Shown: positions 51,469-59,177 of the stretch, one piece after another | Layout of the letters: every line of letters starts with the position of its first letter | Position numbering within the stretch: the first letter of the stretch is position 1 | Assembly (NCBI GenBank): GCA_045123075.1 | Contig: JBGVIJ010000027.1 | Coordinates: 12,037-76,036, forward strand | Direction: 5' to 3' | Length of the DNA stretch: 64,000 nt | Source of the DNA: JAHHUH01 sp045123075 | Lineage (GTDB): Bacteria; Bacillota; Negativicutes; Acidaminococcales; Acidaminococcaceae | Position numbers and translations under genes: made by a program | Notes under the pieces: model-generated | The model's database searches: none | Seen by the model: the letters and a program-made list of their open reading frames with translations, nothing else | What the model was told of the DNA's origin: nothing

Positions 51469-51516
51469 TTATTCCGAAGCGCGAAAATTTAAATCATTTT
51501 AGAAGGTGTTGACAAC

Positions 51517-51550
51517 ATAAAATTTATGACGTTTACGTCGTAAATTTTAT
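51517..51550. promoter_or_regulatory. 34-bp palindrome, operator-like
   Basis: Near-perfect palindrome centred on GACGT-TT-ACGTC with AT-rich arms (ATAAAATTTA / TAAATTTTAT). Shares TTTACGTCGTAA with the smaller repeat at 51602-51617. The two flank the promoter of the ATPase gene. Confidence 0.55.
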
Positions 51551-51579
51551 GTTTAGTTCTTTATGATTGAGCAAAACCA

Positions 51580-51617
51580 TGATATACTTTAGATGTAAAT
51601 AACGACATTTGCGTCGT
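51580..51617 (+). promoter_or_regulatory. Extended -10 promoter and second operator-like repeat
   Basis: TGaTATACT (51580-51588), then the inverted repeat ACGAC-ATTTGC-GTCGT at 51602-51617, 19 bp before the ATPase start. A protein binding the repeat would block transcription start. Confidence 0.55.
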
Positions 51618-51635
51618 AAGTTTGAGGTGAGATAA

Positions 51636-52910
51636 ATGATTAAGCGAGATACATATTTACAGCAAATTATCCGTAATATGTGGAACGGTGAAATAAAGGT
51701 TATTACAGGTATTAGAAGATGTGGGAAATCGGTACTGCTTTTTAACCTGTTCAAAGATTATCTTCTCTCCCAGAATATTCCAGAAGACAATATAATAAAG
51801 ATAGAATTAGATCAAAGGCGTTATTATAAATTTAGAAATCCTATAACACTATGCGAATATGTTGAGAGCATTATTTCTAAAAAGAATGATGAGAAGTTCT
51901 ATCTTTTCATTGACGAAGTTCAATTTACCATAAAGGTTGAAGACCCTGAAAATGATAACATTATAGTTTCTATTTACGATATGCTTAATGAACTTAAAGC
52001 TTATCCTAATCTAGACGTATATGTTACAGGCAGTAACTCTAAAGGTTTATCAAGAGACATTGCTACAGAATTCCGTGGCAGAGCGACTCAAATTCATGTT
52101 TATCCCTTATCATTTAAGGAGTTCTATGCATACATAGGTGGAGATGAAAGAAAAGCCCTTGAAAAGTATATGCTTTATGGTGGTATGCCACGTATATTAT
52201 TCTTCTCTGATGATACGGACAAGAAAAGGTATTTGACATCTCTATATGAAGAGCTATATGTAAAGGACATTATTGAACGTAATAAAATAGAACGCCCAGA
52301 TATATTGAATGCAATTTTAGATTTCTTGGCTTCACAGATAAGTTCTTTAACTAATCCTTCTAACATTTCTAATGCTTTAAGCAGTATGAGAAAAGAGAAA
52401 ATAAATTCATCACTTGTGTCTAACTATGTACAGCACATTATAGACTCCTTCTTAATAAATATGGCCAAAAGATACGATATTAAAGGCAAAACTTATTTTA
52501 ACTTTCCAAACAAATATTATTATACCGATATAGGTCTCAGAAACGCGAGACTTAATTATCGTCAATATGACCCTGGCCATATAATGGAAAATATCATATA
52601 TAATGAACTTCTTGTTCGAGGCTATTCAGTCGATGTCGGTGTTGTCGTAGACCGTACTAATGGACAAAATCTACAAAAAGAAATAGATTTTGTCGTAAAT
52701 TCAGATGACAAAAAAATCTACATCCAATCTGCATATCAGATGGATACGGATAAAAAGGAATCTTCTGAACTATCATCTCTGACTTTAACCAAAGATTTCT
52801 TTAAGAAAATCATCGTTAGGATGGATATCCCTCATAATTATTATGACCAGAACGGAATATATCATTGCAATTTAATAGACTTGTTGCTTGGCAAGATAGA
52901 TATCTTTTAG
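51636..52910 (+). CDS. AAA_14/DUF4143 ATPase
   Basis: 424-residue cytosolic protein. N-terminal AAA_14 ATPase: Walker A GIRRCGKSVLL near residue 27, Walker B FYLFIDEVQ near 90, VTGSNSKGLS sensor near 130, FRGRATQIHVYPLSFKEFY near 150. C-terminal DUF4143 (from about 200), which resembles a nuclease-like fold: ENIIYNELLVRGYSVDVGVV and EIDFVVNSDDKKIYIQSAYQ near 335-365, with an ExD...Q pattern. The family is widespread in anaerobes and mobile DNA; function is unsettled. AGGTGAG precedes the ATG. Operator-like palindromes flank its promoter. Confidence 0.88.
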   Translation: MIKRDTYLQQIIRNMWNGEIKVITGIRRCGKSVLLFNLFKDYLLSQNIPEDNIIKIELDQRRYYKFRNPITLCEYVESIISKKNDEKFYLFIDEVQFTIKVEDPENDNIIVSIYDMLNELKAYPNLDVYVTGSNSKGLSRDIATEFRGRATQIHVYPLSFKEFYAYIGGDERKALEKYMLYGGMPRILFFSDDTDKKRYLTSLYEELYVKDIIERNKIERPDILNAILDFLASQISSLTNPSNISNALSSMRKEKINSSLVSNYVQHIIDSFLINMAKRYDIKGKTYFNFPNKYYYTDIGLRNARLNYRQYDPGHIMENIIYNELLVRGYSVDVGVVVDRTNGQNLQKEIDFVVNSDDKKIYIQSAYQMDTDKKESSELSSLTLTKDFFKKIIVRMDIPHNYYDQNGIYHCNLIDLLLGKIDIF

Positions 52911-52949
52911 TTGAAGCACGTGAAGAATGGGTTGCTACTCATTTAACAA

Positions 52950-52980
52950 AAAAACAGACTGCTTAAGCAGTCTGTTTTTT
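52950..52980 (+). terminator. Terminator
   Basis: Stem AAACAGACTGC / GCAGTCTGTTT with T run. Confidence 0.9.
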
Positions 52981-53006
52981 CTTTTCTAATACTTCCATTA
53001 TTTAAT

Positions 53007-53105
53007 TTAAGCTGTAGACGCTTCCTTATTATATTTGCATCCAACATCACAAAAGTCAGCAACGTTGCAATATCCTTGGCATTTATTCCCAGCTATTTTC
53101 TTCAT
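53007..53105 (-). CDS. Possible 32-residue Cys-rich peptide
   Basis: MKKIAGNKCQGYCNVADF..., four cysteines in two CxxxC pairs. No good ribosome binding site. It overlaps the end of the truncated nuclease-like frame in another frame and may instead be that protein's original C-terminal cluster after a frameshift. Confidence 0.3.
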   Translation of the reverse strand: MKKIAGNKCQGYCNVADFCDVGCKYNKEASTA

Positions 53106-53331
53106 TAATCTTATGAATTGCCGTACCGTGTGTGGCAAAGAGCATACTTTGTGGCTCAACGTCATAGTCCATATTTTTTAAGAGGAACATCTCACGTGTT
53201 CCTCTTATCAATTCAGTTACGGAAAATTTCGCAAATCCTCTATCCTTGCAATTTGCAGCAAGGTTCCTAAGAGTAGGCTTACCCATACATCTTACTCGTT
53301 GGGGACACTTATTCAGACAATCTCCAATCAT
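53083..53331 (-). pseudogene. N-terminal fragment of a RecB/Cas4-like nuclease
   Basis: 82 codons: MIGDCLNKCPQRVRCMGKP..., then FSVTELIRGTREMFLLKN and FATHGTAIHK. Cysteine cluster plus the S-x-T-x-L and G-x-x-x-H pattern resemble the opening of RecB/Cas4-family PD-(D/E)XK nucleases, but the D...ExK core is absent. Probably a truncated relic. The frame opens 21 codons further upstream without a better start; GGGGATAGGG precedes the ATG at 53331. The 340 bp to the next gene show nothing else. Confidence 0.4.
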
Positions 53332-53671
53332 TACCCTATCCCCATTAGGGAAATTATATGAAATTTCTAACAAAACACTTATATAATTCCACATCTATAT
53401 CATCATTAAGATTCATATTGTTATGGATGTCAACAATCAGCACGAAAATGAATATCATATAAAACTAATTCTACATTTCATTGAACAGCAACATTAAATA
53501 ATTGATAGTTATTAGCATTCAGCTGACTGAAATATAGTTGCCCTTTGTATTTATTGAAAACCGATATAATATTGGCTATAATTAAATTATGTAGGTGCCT
53601 AAAAGTTCAGGATGCACTATCTGAAAAACTCAAACTATGGGTATTTATACTTTATATTGATGGAGTACGCA

Positions 53672-53851
53672 ATGGAAAAGGAAACTAAAGATTTATCATT
53701 TTTTAACGTCCATACATCTACATCAGCAGAAGCTGGAGGTATTGATGCGAACATTTCCTTTGATGAATTAACTGACGATGAAAAAATTGATATTGTTGCA
53801 GCTAGAGTACTAAAAAGATTTAAACCTGCGTTCTTGGAGCTTGCAAAATAA
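53672..53851 (+). CDS. Small acidic protein, unknown
   Basis: 59 residues (MEKETKDLSFFNV...), acidic middle (FDELTDDEKIDIV) and a basic C-terminal helix ARVLKRFKPAFLELAK. GGAG lies 7 bases before the ATG at 53672; two upstream in-frame ATGs lack such a site. A terminator follows. No family recognised; size and charge would suit an antitoxin or anti-restriction peptide, without direct evidence. Confidence 0.5.
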   Translation: MEKETKDLSFFNVHTSTSAEAGGIDANISFDELTDDEKIDIVAARVLKRFKPAFLELAK

Positions 53852-53880
53852 CCCATTTCAACAATAAAACACCGATACAA

Positions 53881-53930
53881 AAAGCCTTGTGCCAAAAGCA
53901 AACTTGCTATTGACTCAAGGCTTTATTTTT
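53881..53930 (+). terminator. Terminator
   Basis: Arms AAAGCCTTG / CAAGGCTTT with a longer loop, followed by ATTTTTT. Confidence 0.7.
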
Positions 53931-53941
53931 TACTACTAACA

Positions 53942-55138
53942 TTAGAACTTATTAAGCTCTGGTACTTCTATTGTTTTCCATTTAACAAATGGAACTGCTT
54001 GTTTTTCTTCTTCGTATAAGTGTTGGAAAGAGAATACTTTTTCATCAGGAAACAACCCCCAACAATATCTTGGAATCACATTATGAGGAACAATCCCAAT
54101 AGTCTCATTTCCTTGCAGTCTTTGTGCGAGCAAAGCACCTTCCCTTATTTCAACCGGATAACCAAGTCGTTTTATGGCAATATAAAAATTGATAGATTCT
54201 AAGAATCTATTTTCAGAACTGCCAGCAACAACAAATACAAATCCTTTTTCATCTCTTTTTACAAAAAGATCCACATGAGTTGAATTACCCCCACGACATA
54301 CTTCCCAAGGGTGTCCTCCACCCTGTCGTTCCTCATACCATTTTGAAAAAGCGTCAGCATCATTAATTGGTAGATTTGATAAACCTTCATCACGACGGTC
54401 TGCATATTTTAAATATGCTTCGCGTGGATTCAGATTTTCAGTGTCATAATCATTTTCATCATAACCAGCTTTGCAACATTCAAAGAACATACCACTAGTC
54501 ATAGCAGGTACCCTCTGTAAAGTGTTTTCAAAATTCTCTTCAGTTATTTCTAAATACTCTTTACGATTCTTGAAATCATCAAATTCACCATATGTTTTCT
54601 GATTATTTACTACTTTCCATAACACCGCACGGTTGATACTACCAACTTTTTTGTTATAAGGAATTTGACTTAATATTTCAGCTTCATATTTTCCATTTTT
54701 AATAAGTAATACATGTTGTTGAATAAGCCTTTTGATATTCTTAACAACCTTTGTTGCAACCTCTACATCGTAATAAAAAAGTGAAGTTTTATCTTTTTCA
54801 TAACACATATTAAGTTCTTTATCAATGAAAAGAAACTGTCCACCATCACGGTTTTCAACAAAAGCTAAATTATGAAAATAATACTCTTCTGAATATTCAA
54901 ATTCGTAGTTTTCTTTTATCTCTTGTTCAGTTGCCTCATTATCTTCTTCAAGAAATATATGTCGAAATTCATCATATGATGGTTTTGGTACTTTAATCCA
55001 TATTTCTTTATATTCATCTTTCCCTATTCCATAGAAATCATTTTCAACAGACTTAATTTCGTTCATTAAATCTAAGCTAAAAGGCATGTGCATCCCCTTA
55101 AAAGCTCGTTTTATATATCTAATATCATCTGCTTCCAT
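53942..55138 (-). CDS. Unknown 398-residue protein
   Basis: Soluble protein with many aromatic and acidic residues. Notable stretches: YYFHNLAFVENRDGG and FLFIDKELNMCY near 85-115, RQGGGHPWEVCRGGNSTHVDLF near 270, FVFVVAGSSENRFLESINFYIA near 300 and a late IVPHNVIPRYCWGLFP. The G-rich/H block followed by VDLFV strand might be an active site, but I do not recognise a family. The ATG at 55138 has AAGGAGTG upstream; a GTG nine bases earlier overlaps it. It stands alone in the element. Confidence 0.7.
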   Translation of the reverse strand: MEADDIRYIKRAFKGMHMPFSLDLMNEIKSVENDFYGIGKDEYKEIWIKVPKPSYDEFRHIFLEEDNEATEQEIKENYEFEYSEEYYFHNLAFVENRDGGQFLFIDKELNMCYEKDKTSLFYYDVEVATKVVKNIKRLIQQHVLLIKNGKYEAEILSQIPYNKKVGSINRAVLWKVVNNQKTYGEFDDFKNRKEYLEITEENFENTLQRVPAMTSGMFFECCKAGYDENDYDTENLNPREAYLKYADRRDEGLSNLPINDADAFSKWYEERQGGGHPWEVCRGGNSTHVDLFVKRDEKGFVFVVAGSSENRFLESINFYIAIKRLGYPVEIREGALLAQRLQGNETIGIVPHNVIPRYCWGLFPDEKVFSFQHLYEEEKQAVPFVKWKTIEVPELNKF

Positions 55139-55236
55139 CTCAATCACTCCTTACTGTAATACATAGATAAAAATATTGATGACAAAGGTTATATATTCAT
55201 ATTTTGTTCATGCTCGGATTTGTTTAATATTTTTTC

Positions 55237-55359
55237 TCATTCTTCATCAAGTTCTTCTAAAGTATACCACTTGGCTCCCTCTGATTGTTCTTTTTCAACT
55301 TGTTGCAACTCTTTGTATAACTCTAACATTAGTCGCTTTTTATCAACATTTTTAGGCAT
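55237..55359 (-). CDS. 40-residue charged protein
   Basis: MPKNVDKKRLMLELYKELQ..., ending in YTLEELDEE. Almost entirely helical, basic at the start and acidic at the end. TTGGAGG lies 7 bases before the ATG, so it is probably translated. Unknown function; it may be an antitoxin-type or relic N-terminus. Its upstream region overlaps an additional resolvase-site-like sequence. Confidence 0.5.
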   Translation of the reverse strand: MPKNVDKKRLMLELYKELQQVEKEQSEGAKWYTLEELDEE

Positions 55360-55534
55360 AAGAAATGCCTCCAAAAATTAAACCCACTTTTTAGGATACA
55401 TCAAAAACTAAATAAGTATAAACCCCTTAGGTTGATATTTTTATCAACTCATACAAAAGAAATACACCGCTAGAATTTATAATTATATGCATTATAACGG
55501 AAAATGAAATAATTTCTAAAGATATTCATACATA

Positions 55535-56227
55535 TTACTCGTCTACTTTTACAATTCTTTGGTACATCCATGCTGCTACTGACTCATTAACGCAGTAATC
55601 AACGTGAAAATGACCAAAAAACCATTTTTGGTACATTAACATTTTCTCCAATTTAGAAAGCATTTGAGATGTTGGGCACGTATCCACATTAAAAGTTTCC
55701 TTTTGGTAATCAATAATAAATCGCTTAGGTGCAGTATGTGTTATTACATAATCTACTTTGAAATCAACTTTCTTTAAATTATTAACTGCATTATCAAACT
55801 CATATAAAGAAAAATTTTCTTGTTTCCACCATGATATTGATTCTACCCTTAGATGCTTATCCACAGAGCTTGCTCCACCAAAAGCGAAGAAGGTTTTTCC
55901 TTCTATTTCATAAACTTCACCACGCATGAGATGAAATATATTCTTTCTTACTTTATGAACCTTACCACCATATCTTTCTATAACAGGAAATTGATATAAC
56001 AAGTCAAAATTCTCATGGTTCCCATCAACAAATAATATCTCAAAATTTTTCTCTTCAAGCCAATTTAACCAATATTCATCTTCTTTATCATTACACCATG
56101 GCAATCCAAAGTCCCCACAAATAATTACTTTATCTCGCTCAGATATTTCCAAACGAAATAATTTAAGACTCTTGTTACTTAATCTTTTAGGATACCCGTG
56201 TATGTCACCAGTAATATATATACTCAT
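55535..56227 (-). CDS. Calcineurin-like metallophosphoesterase (copy 2)
   Basis: 230 residues, close paralogue of the enzyme at 9462-10148. Metal motifs: GDIHG (residue 7), GDFG (38), GNHE (72), VITH (about 165), GHFH (about 210). Blocks FEILFVDGNHENFDLL, VERYGGKVH-type and FHLMRGEVYEIEGKTF are nearly the same in both. GAAAGGAATTT precedes the ATG. It lies between a serine resolvase and an extra res-like half-site, so it may have moved as cargo. Substrate unknown. Confidence 0.9.
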   Translation of the reverse strand: MSIYITGDIHGYPKRLSNKSLKLFRLEISERDKVIICGDFGLPWCNDKEDEYWLNWLEEKNFEILFVDGNHENFDLLYQFPVIERYGGKVHKVRKNIFHLMRGEVYEIEGKTFFAFGGASSVDKHLRVESISWWKQENFSLYEFDNAVNNLKKVDFKVDYVITHTAPKRFIIDYQKETFNVDTCPTSQMLSKLEKMLMYQKWFFGHFHVDYCVNESVAAWMYQRIVKVDE

Positions 56228-56488
56228 AAATCAAATTCCTTTCTTTATGATTCTCTTAATACACATTGAAAAATTCACTGTAAGTTTTTCATTTTAACCA
56301 ATCATTTTTATAATTTTATCAAATAGCCACGTCAACCTTTGACACCTTATACTCACTTTATTGCTATTTTTTCGAAATCAAATTACTATTCTGTTGTATT
56401 TTCTCCAAATAATGTAATTCAATGTGAGTAAATGGAGCGAATATGAAAGAAAATATACTAATACCACGAAAAGTATGTCTTACAATTT

Positions 56489-57130
56489 CTAAAATATGTG
56501 TCCCCTACGTTTCATATCAGTCTTCACCTTTAGATAGAATGTAGAACTTGACATACCATATTTTCTCATCAGTGATTTTGCTGTTACTTTACCTTGTTCC
56601 CACAAATAGTAATCTTGTTCCCATTCTTCCGGTAATTCTTTTAATGGTCTACCAAACTTCTTGCCTCTCTTATGGGCAGCATCTATACCTTCTCTTTGCC
56701 TTTTTCTGATAGTTTCACGTTCCGTTTCTGCTAACGTTGATAACACTTCTATCAAAACGTTATTTACCATTTCCATAATTACCTTTTGAAATTTAGTATC
56801 AAACATTTCATAATCTATCAGAGTTGTTGGAAGATTAAGTATCCTGATTGTTACCCCTATCTCTCTGAAATATTCTAGATTTTCTTTAATCTCTTTTTTG
56901 TTCCTACCAAGCCTTTCCATTTCATGAACATAAAGAGTATCACCCGATCTCAATGCCTGCTTCAATGCCATATACGCAGGTCTATTAAAATCCTTCCCTG
57001 ACTGCTTATCTGCATATATATCACGTTCATCCTTCACATACTGTCTTAAACTGTCTATTTGTCTGTCTAAATTTTGTTCTTTCGTGCTAACACGAATATA
57101 ACCAAAAGTTTTTGGATTAACTGCTTTCAT
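56489..57130 (-). CDS. Serine recombinase/resolvase
   Basis: 213-residue site-specific recombinase of the resolvase/invertase family. Catalytic Ser in GYIRVSTKEQNLDRQ near residue 16; conserved ADKQSGKDFNRPAY near 40 and VHEMERLGRNKKEI with catalytic arginines near 68-73. Long E helix (TLAETERETIRKRQREGI) and C-terminal HTH (GKVTAKSLMRKYGMSSSTFY). AGAGGTG precedes the ATG. A res-like set of sites lies directly upstream. Likely resolves multimers or cointegrates of the element. Confidence 0.92.
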   Translation of the reverse strand: MKAVNPKTFGYIRVSTKEQNLDRQIDSLRQYVKDERDIYADKQSGKDFNRPAYMALKQALRSGDTLYVHEMERLGRNKKEIKENLEYFREIGVTIRILNLPTTLIDYEMFDTKFQKVIMEMVNNVLIEVLSTLAETERETIRKRQREGIDAAHKRGKKFGRPLKELPEEWEQDYYLWEQGKVTAKSLMRKYGMSSSTFYLKVKTDMKRRGHIF

Positions 57131-57156
57131 TATTTCACCTCTTTCATTACTAAATA

Positions 57157-57269
57157 TGTCCTAAAATGTCTATCCACATTACGAGTATATCCAAAAATTA
57201 TTTTTATACTTTTCAGGACACTTTTACTATTGATATATCAATGTCCTAAAAAGTACACTTTTTAGGATA
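57157..57269. promoter_or_regulatory. res-like resolvase binding sites
   Basis: Site I: 28-bp palindrome 57242-57269, arms TGTCCTAAAAAGT / ACTTTTTAGGATA. Site II: 57188-57220, TATCC-AAAAA ... TTTTC-AGGACA (33 bp). A third half-site TGTCCTAAAATG at 57157-57168 lies next to the gene. Spacing and sizes match the three-site res layout of Tn3-type resolvases. Confidence 0.6.
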
Positions 57270-57296
57270 CTAAGAATTTGATAAATCACATTCTTG

Positions 57297-57866
57297 CTAA
57301 TCTATTAATTGGTATCTTGATCGCCAATAATATAAAATCGTTATTACAATACTATAAACACATAAAATACCAATCTTTATATTAGCATTATCTTTGTAAT
57401 TGCAAAGTATAGTAACAACCTCTTCAATCTGTTCCTCAGATTTTTTATTAGCTTCTTTTTGTATGTACTCATCTAAATTTTCTTGCTTCTTATCAAGTTG
57501 AACCTTCTCGTCTTCCAACATATATTCTTTTTGCTTAAGTTTGTTTTCAAAATGCAAGAGAATCATCTCTGTCTCTTGAATTTTCTTTTGAGCCTCTTCT
57601 TTTAGTAACAACCCCTTTTGAAACATTAAGTCGCATTCTGCAAGCATCCCTATTTTTTCGTTGAGCGATTTTATTGTTTCGCTTTGTTTTCGAATCATAT
57701 TCGATTGCTCTTGCAGCACTAATTTCATTTCTTGCATCTTCGATGTATATTTCGTAAGCTTCGTATTCAAAGTCTTGTTTTCTGCCTGCAACTTTTGGTT
57801 CTCCAAAATACATAGCTTCATATTCTTGTTCGCTCCCAAGGAGTTGTGTAGTTGTTCTAAATTCAT
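57297..57866 (-). CDS. Coiled-coil membrane protein overlapping the relaxase gene
   Basis: 189 residues: long heptad-rich coiled coil (about 15-150, e.g. ENQKLQAENKTLNTKLTKY) and one C-terminal membrane helix (IGILCVYSIVITILYYW). Its first 320 bp overlap the 3' end of the relaxase gene in another frame. AAGGAAA lies 9 bases before the ATG inside the relaxase frame. In ColE1-type plasmids the small mobilisation genes mbeB and mbeD also lie within the relaxase gene in another frame; by analogy this could be a mobilisation or membrane-tether protein. The long heptad pattern makes a chance frame unlikely. Confidence 0.7.
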   Translation of the reverse strand: MNLEQLHNSLGANKNMKLCILENQKLQAENKTLNTKLTKYTSKMQEMKLVLQEQSNMIRKQSETIKSLNEKIGMLAECDLMFQKGLLLKEEAQKKIQETEMILLHFENKLKQKEYMLEDEKVQLDKKQENLDEYIQKEANKKSEEQIEEVVTILCNYKDNANIKIGILCVYSIVITILYYWRSRYQLID

Positions 57867-58623
57867 TTTCTAATGTTTCCTTATCTAAACCCGTTTTAAA
57901 AATTTCTTCAAGTCGTGAGTTTCTTACTTTATGCCCTTCTTGATCCTCAAACAGAATTGTTTTTCTGTTATCCCAGGTTGTTTTAATCCCTTCTTCATAA
58001 AGTTTTAAAACAAAATCATCTTTCGATACTGACACATTTTTAATCTGTAAAATTTTCTCATACATATCAAGCATCCATGATTCGTAATTCCTGTTGAATG
58101 CCCTTTCTACAGATTTGCATAATTTTGAACTATTACCACCTAAGCTGTTCCCTTGTCCTTTCACCGGAACTTCAAGACCTTGTTCCCTCGATAGTTCAAT
58201 CAATCTATCTTTGAACCATCTTAAATCGGTACGATACCATCGCACCTTTTTCCCCGTTTGAAAATTTACAGCATTTATTACAATGTGAGCATGTTTGTGT
58301 TTTTTATCATCATGAACACATATTATTGTCTGATGGCCTTTAAAATTATCAGTTCTTTCAACCAAAAGCTTAGCATTTAAAAGTACCTGCTCGACATCTA
58401 ACTTTTCTGATTCAACCGGTGACAACGAATACACCAGATGGACATACTGAACGCCGTCATGTTTTGAAAACTTATCACGCGTATATAACATTTCGAAACT
58501 TGCGGTATGTGGATTGCAGTCTATTCCATCCATCATAAAATTTTGTAATCCATCTTTTCTAGTCACATAATCTATTATTCGCTTGATTGAGGCACCACTT
58601 TTAATTGCTTTAACAATTGCCAT
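57547..58623 (-). CDS. MobP-type relaxase
   Basis: 358-residue DNA-nicking enzyme for mobilisation. Motifs: SIKRIIDYVTRKDG near residue 13 with candidate nicking Tyr18, YVHLVYSLSP near 62, and the metal site HKHAHIVINAVN near 110 (HxH...N). The C-terminal quarter is charged and overlaps the coiled-coil gene. It overlaps the mobC end by 49 bp. It would act with MobC at an oriT, most likely the repeat-rich region at 58952-59126. The transfer apparatus is not in the window, so the element depends on a helper. Confidence 0.9.
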   Translation of the reverse strand: MAIVKAIKSGASIKRIIDYVTRKDGLQNFMMDGIDCNPHTASFEMLYTRDKFSKHDGVQYVHLVYSLSPVESEKLDVEQVLLNAKLLVERTDNFKGHQTIICVHDDKKHKHAHIVINAVNFQTGKKVRWYRTDLRWFKDRLIELSREQGLEVPVKGQGNSLGGNSSKLCKSVERAFNRNYESWMLDMYEKILQIKNVSVSKDDFVLKLYEEGIKTTWDNRKTILFEDQEGHKVRNSRLEEIFKTGLDKETLENEFRTTTQLLGSEQEYEAMYFGEPKVAGRKQDFEYEAYEIYIEDARNEISAARAIEYDSKTKRNNKIAQRKNRDACRMRLNVSKGVVTKRRGSKENSRDRDDSLAF

Positions 58624-58904
58624 ATCTTTATCTGCTCTTTCATAATCAGTTTAAGATCATCTTGTAAGACTTCATCATTGCAATTTGCCTTTTTGGCAAT
58701 TTGATTAATATTGACACCTATTTTTCTAATTTGTTCTTCTACATCGTCAAGCTCATGAATTTGGAAAATCGGTTGTTGCGTGACTAAATTAAATATATAC
58801 TCTCTTTGCTTCATACCTGTTTTATTTAAATTATCTTTAAATTTTTTATACTCACAATCATCTAAACGTAAAATCACTTGGTGTTTTCTTTTTCTATTCG
58901 GCAA
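58575..58904 (-). CDS. mobC: MobC-like relaxosome protein
   Basis: 109 residues: ribbon-helix-helix start (HQVILRLDDCEYKKFKDNLNKTG) and the family block EQIRKIGVNINQIAKKAN near 62-78. Binds oriT and aids strand opening for the relaxase. Start TTG at 58904 with GTGAGG 6-7 bases upstream; no ATG fits. Directly precedes and overlaps the relaxase gene. Confidence 0.85.
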   Translation of the reverse strand: MPNRKRKHQVILRLDDCEYKKFKDNLNKTGMKQREYIFNLVTQQPIFQIHELDDVEEQIRKIGVNINQIAKKANCNDEVLQDDLKLIMKEQIKIWQLLKQLKVVPQSSE

Positions 58905-58951
58905 AATTCCTCACCTATTCTATATAATGAACACAACTTTTATGATTTTGT

Positions 58952-59126
58952 GCACTGACAATTTGACCGTAAAAGTCAAAATTGTCAGTGCTGCACTTGG
59001 GGGTCAAGGGGGACTGTCCCCATTGCAAGATGCAAGTGGATAGCCACTTGCCAATCTTGCAAATACCTATTCATAGGTATTTTGAGGTATCTGTCAGTTC
59101 ACAACAAATTGAGAACTGGCAGATAC
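58952..59126. other. Candidate origin of transfer (oriT): four inverted repeats
   Basis: IR1 58952-58991 (GCACTGACAATTT...AAATTGTCAGTGC); a G/C block GGGGGTCAAGGGGGA-CTG-TCCCC ending 59021; IR2 59023-59062 (TTGCAAGAT..CAAGTGG / CCACTTG..ATCTTGCAA); IR3 59062-59081 (AATACCTAT / ATAGGTATT); IR4 59087-59126 (GTATCTG-CAGTTC / GAACTG-CAGATAC). It lies between mobC and int, just upstream of mobC, the usual place for oriT. Some of the repeats may be int terminators. Confidence 0.5.
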
Positions 59127-59177
59127 TTCTTTTGTTATTTTGATATTGATATTCCTTGCTGTTGAATGCCAATTTAA

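Noticed and set aside
56443..56547. 34-codon plus-strand frame (MKENILIPRKV...) with a ribosome-binding-like GGAG
   Set aside because: It overlaps the end of the resolvase gene and has no recognisable features; possibly the stub of a disrupted gene, but support is too thin.
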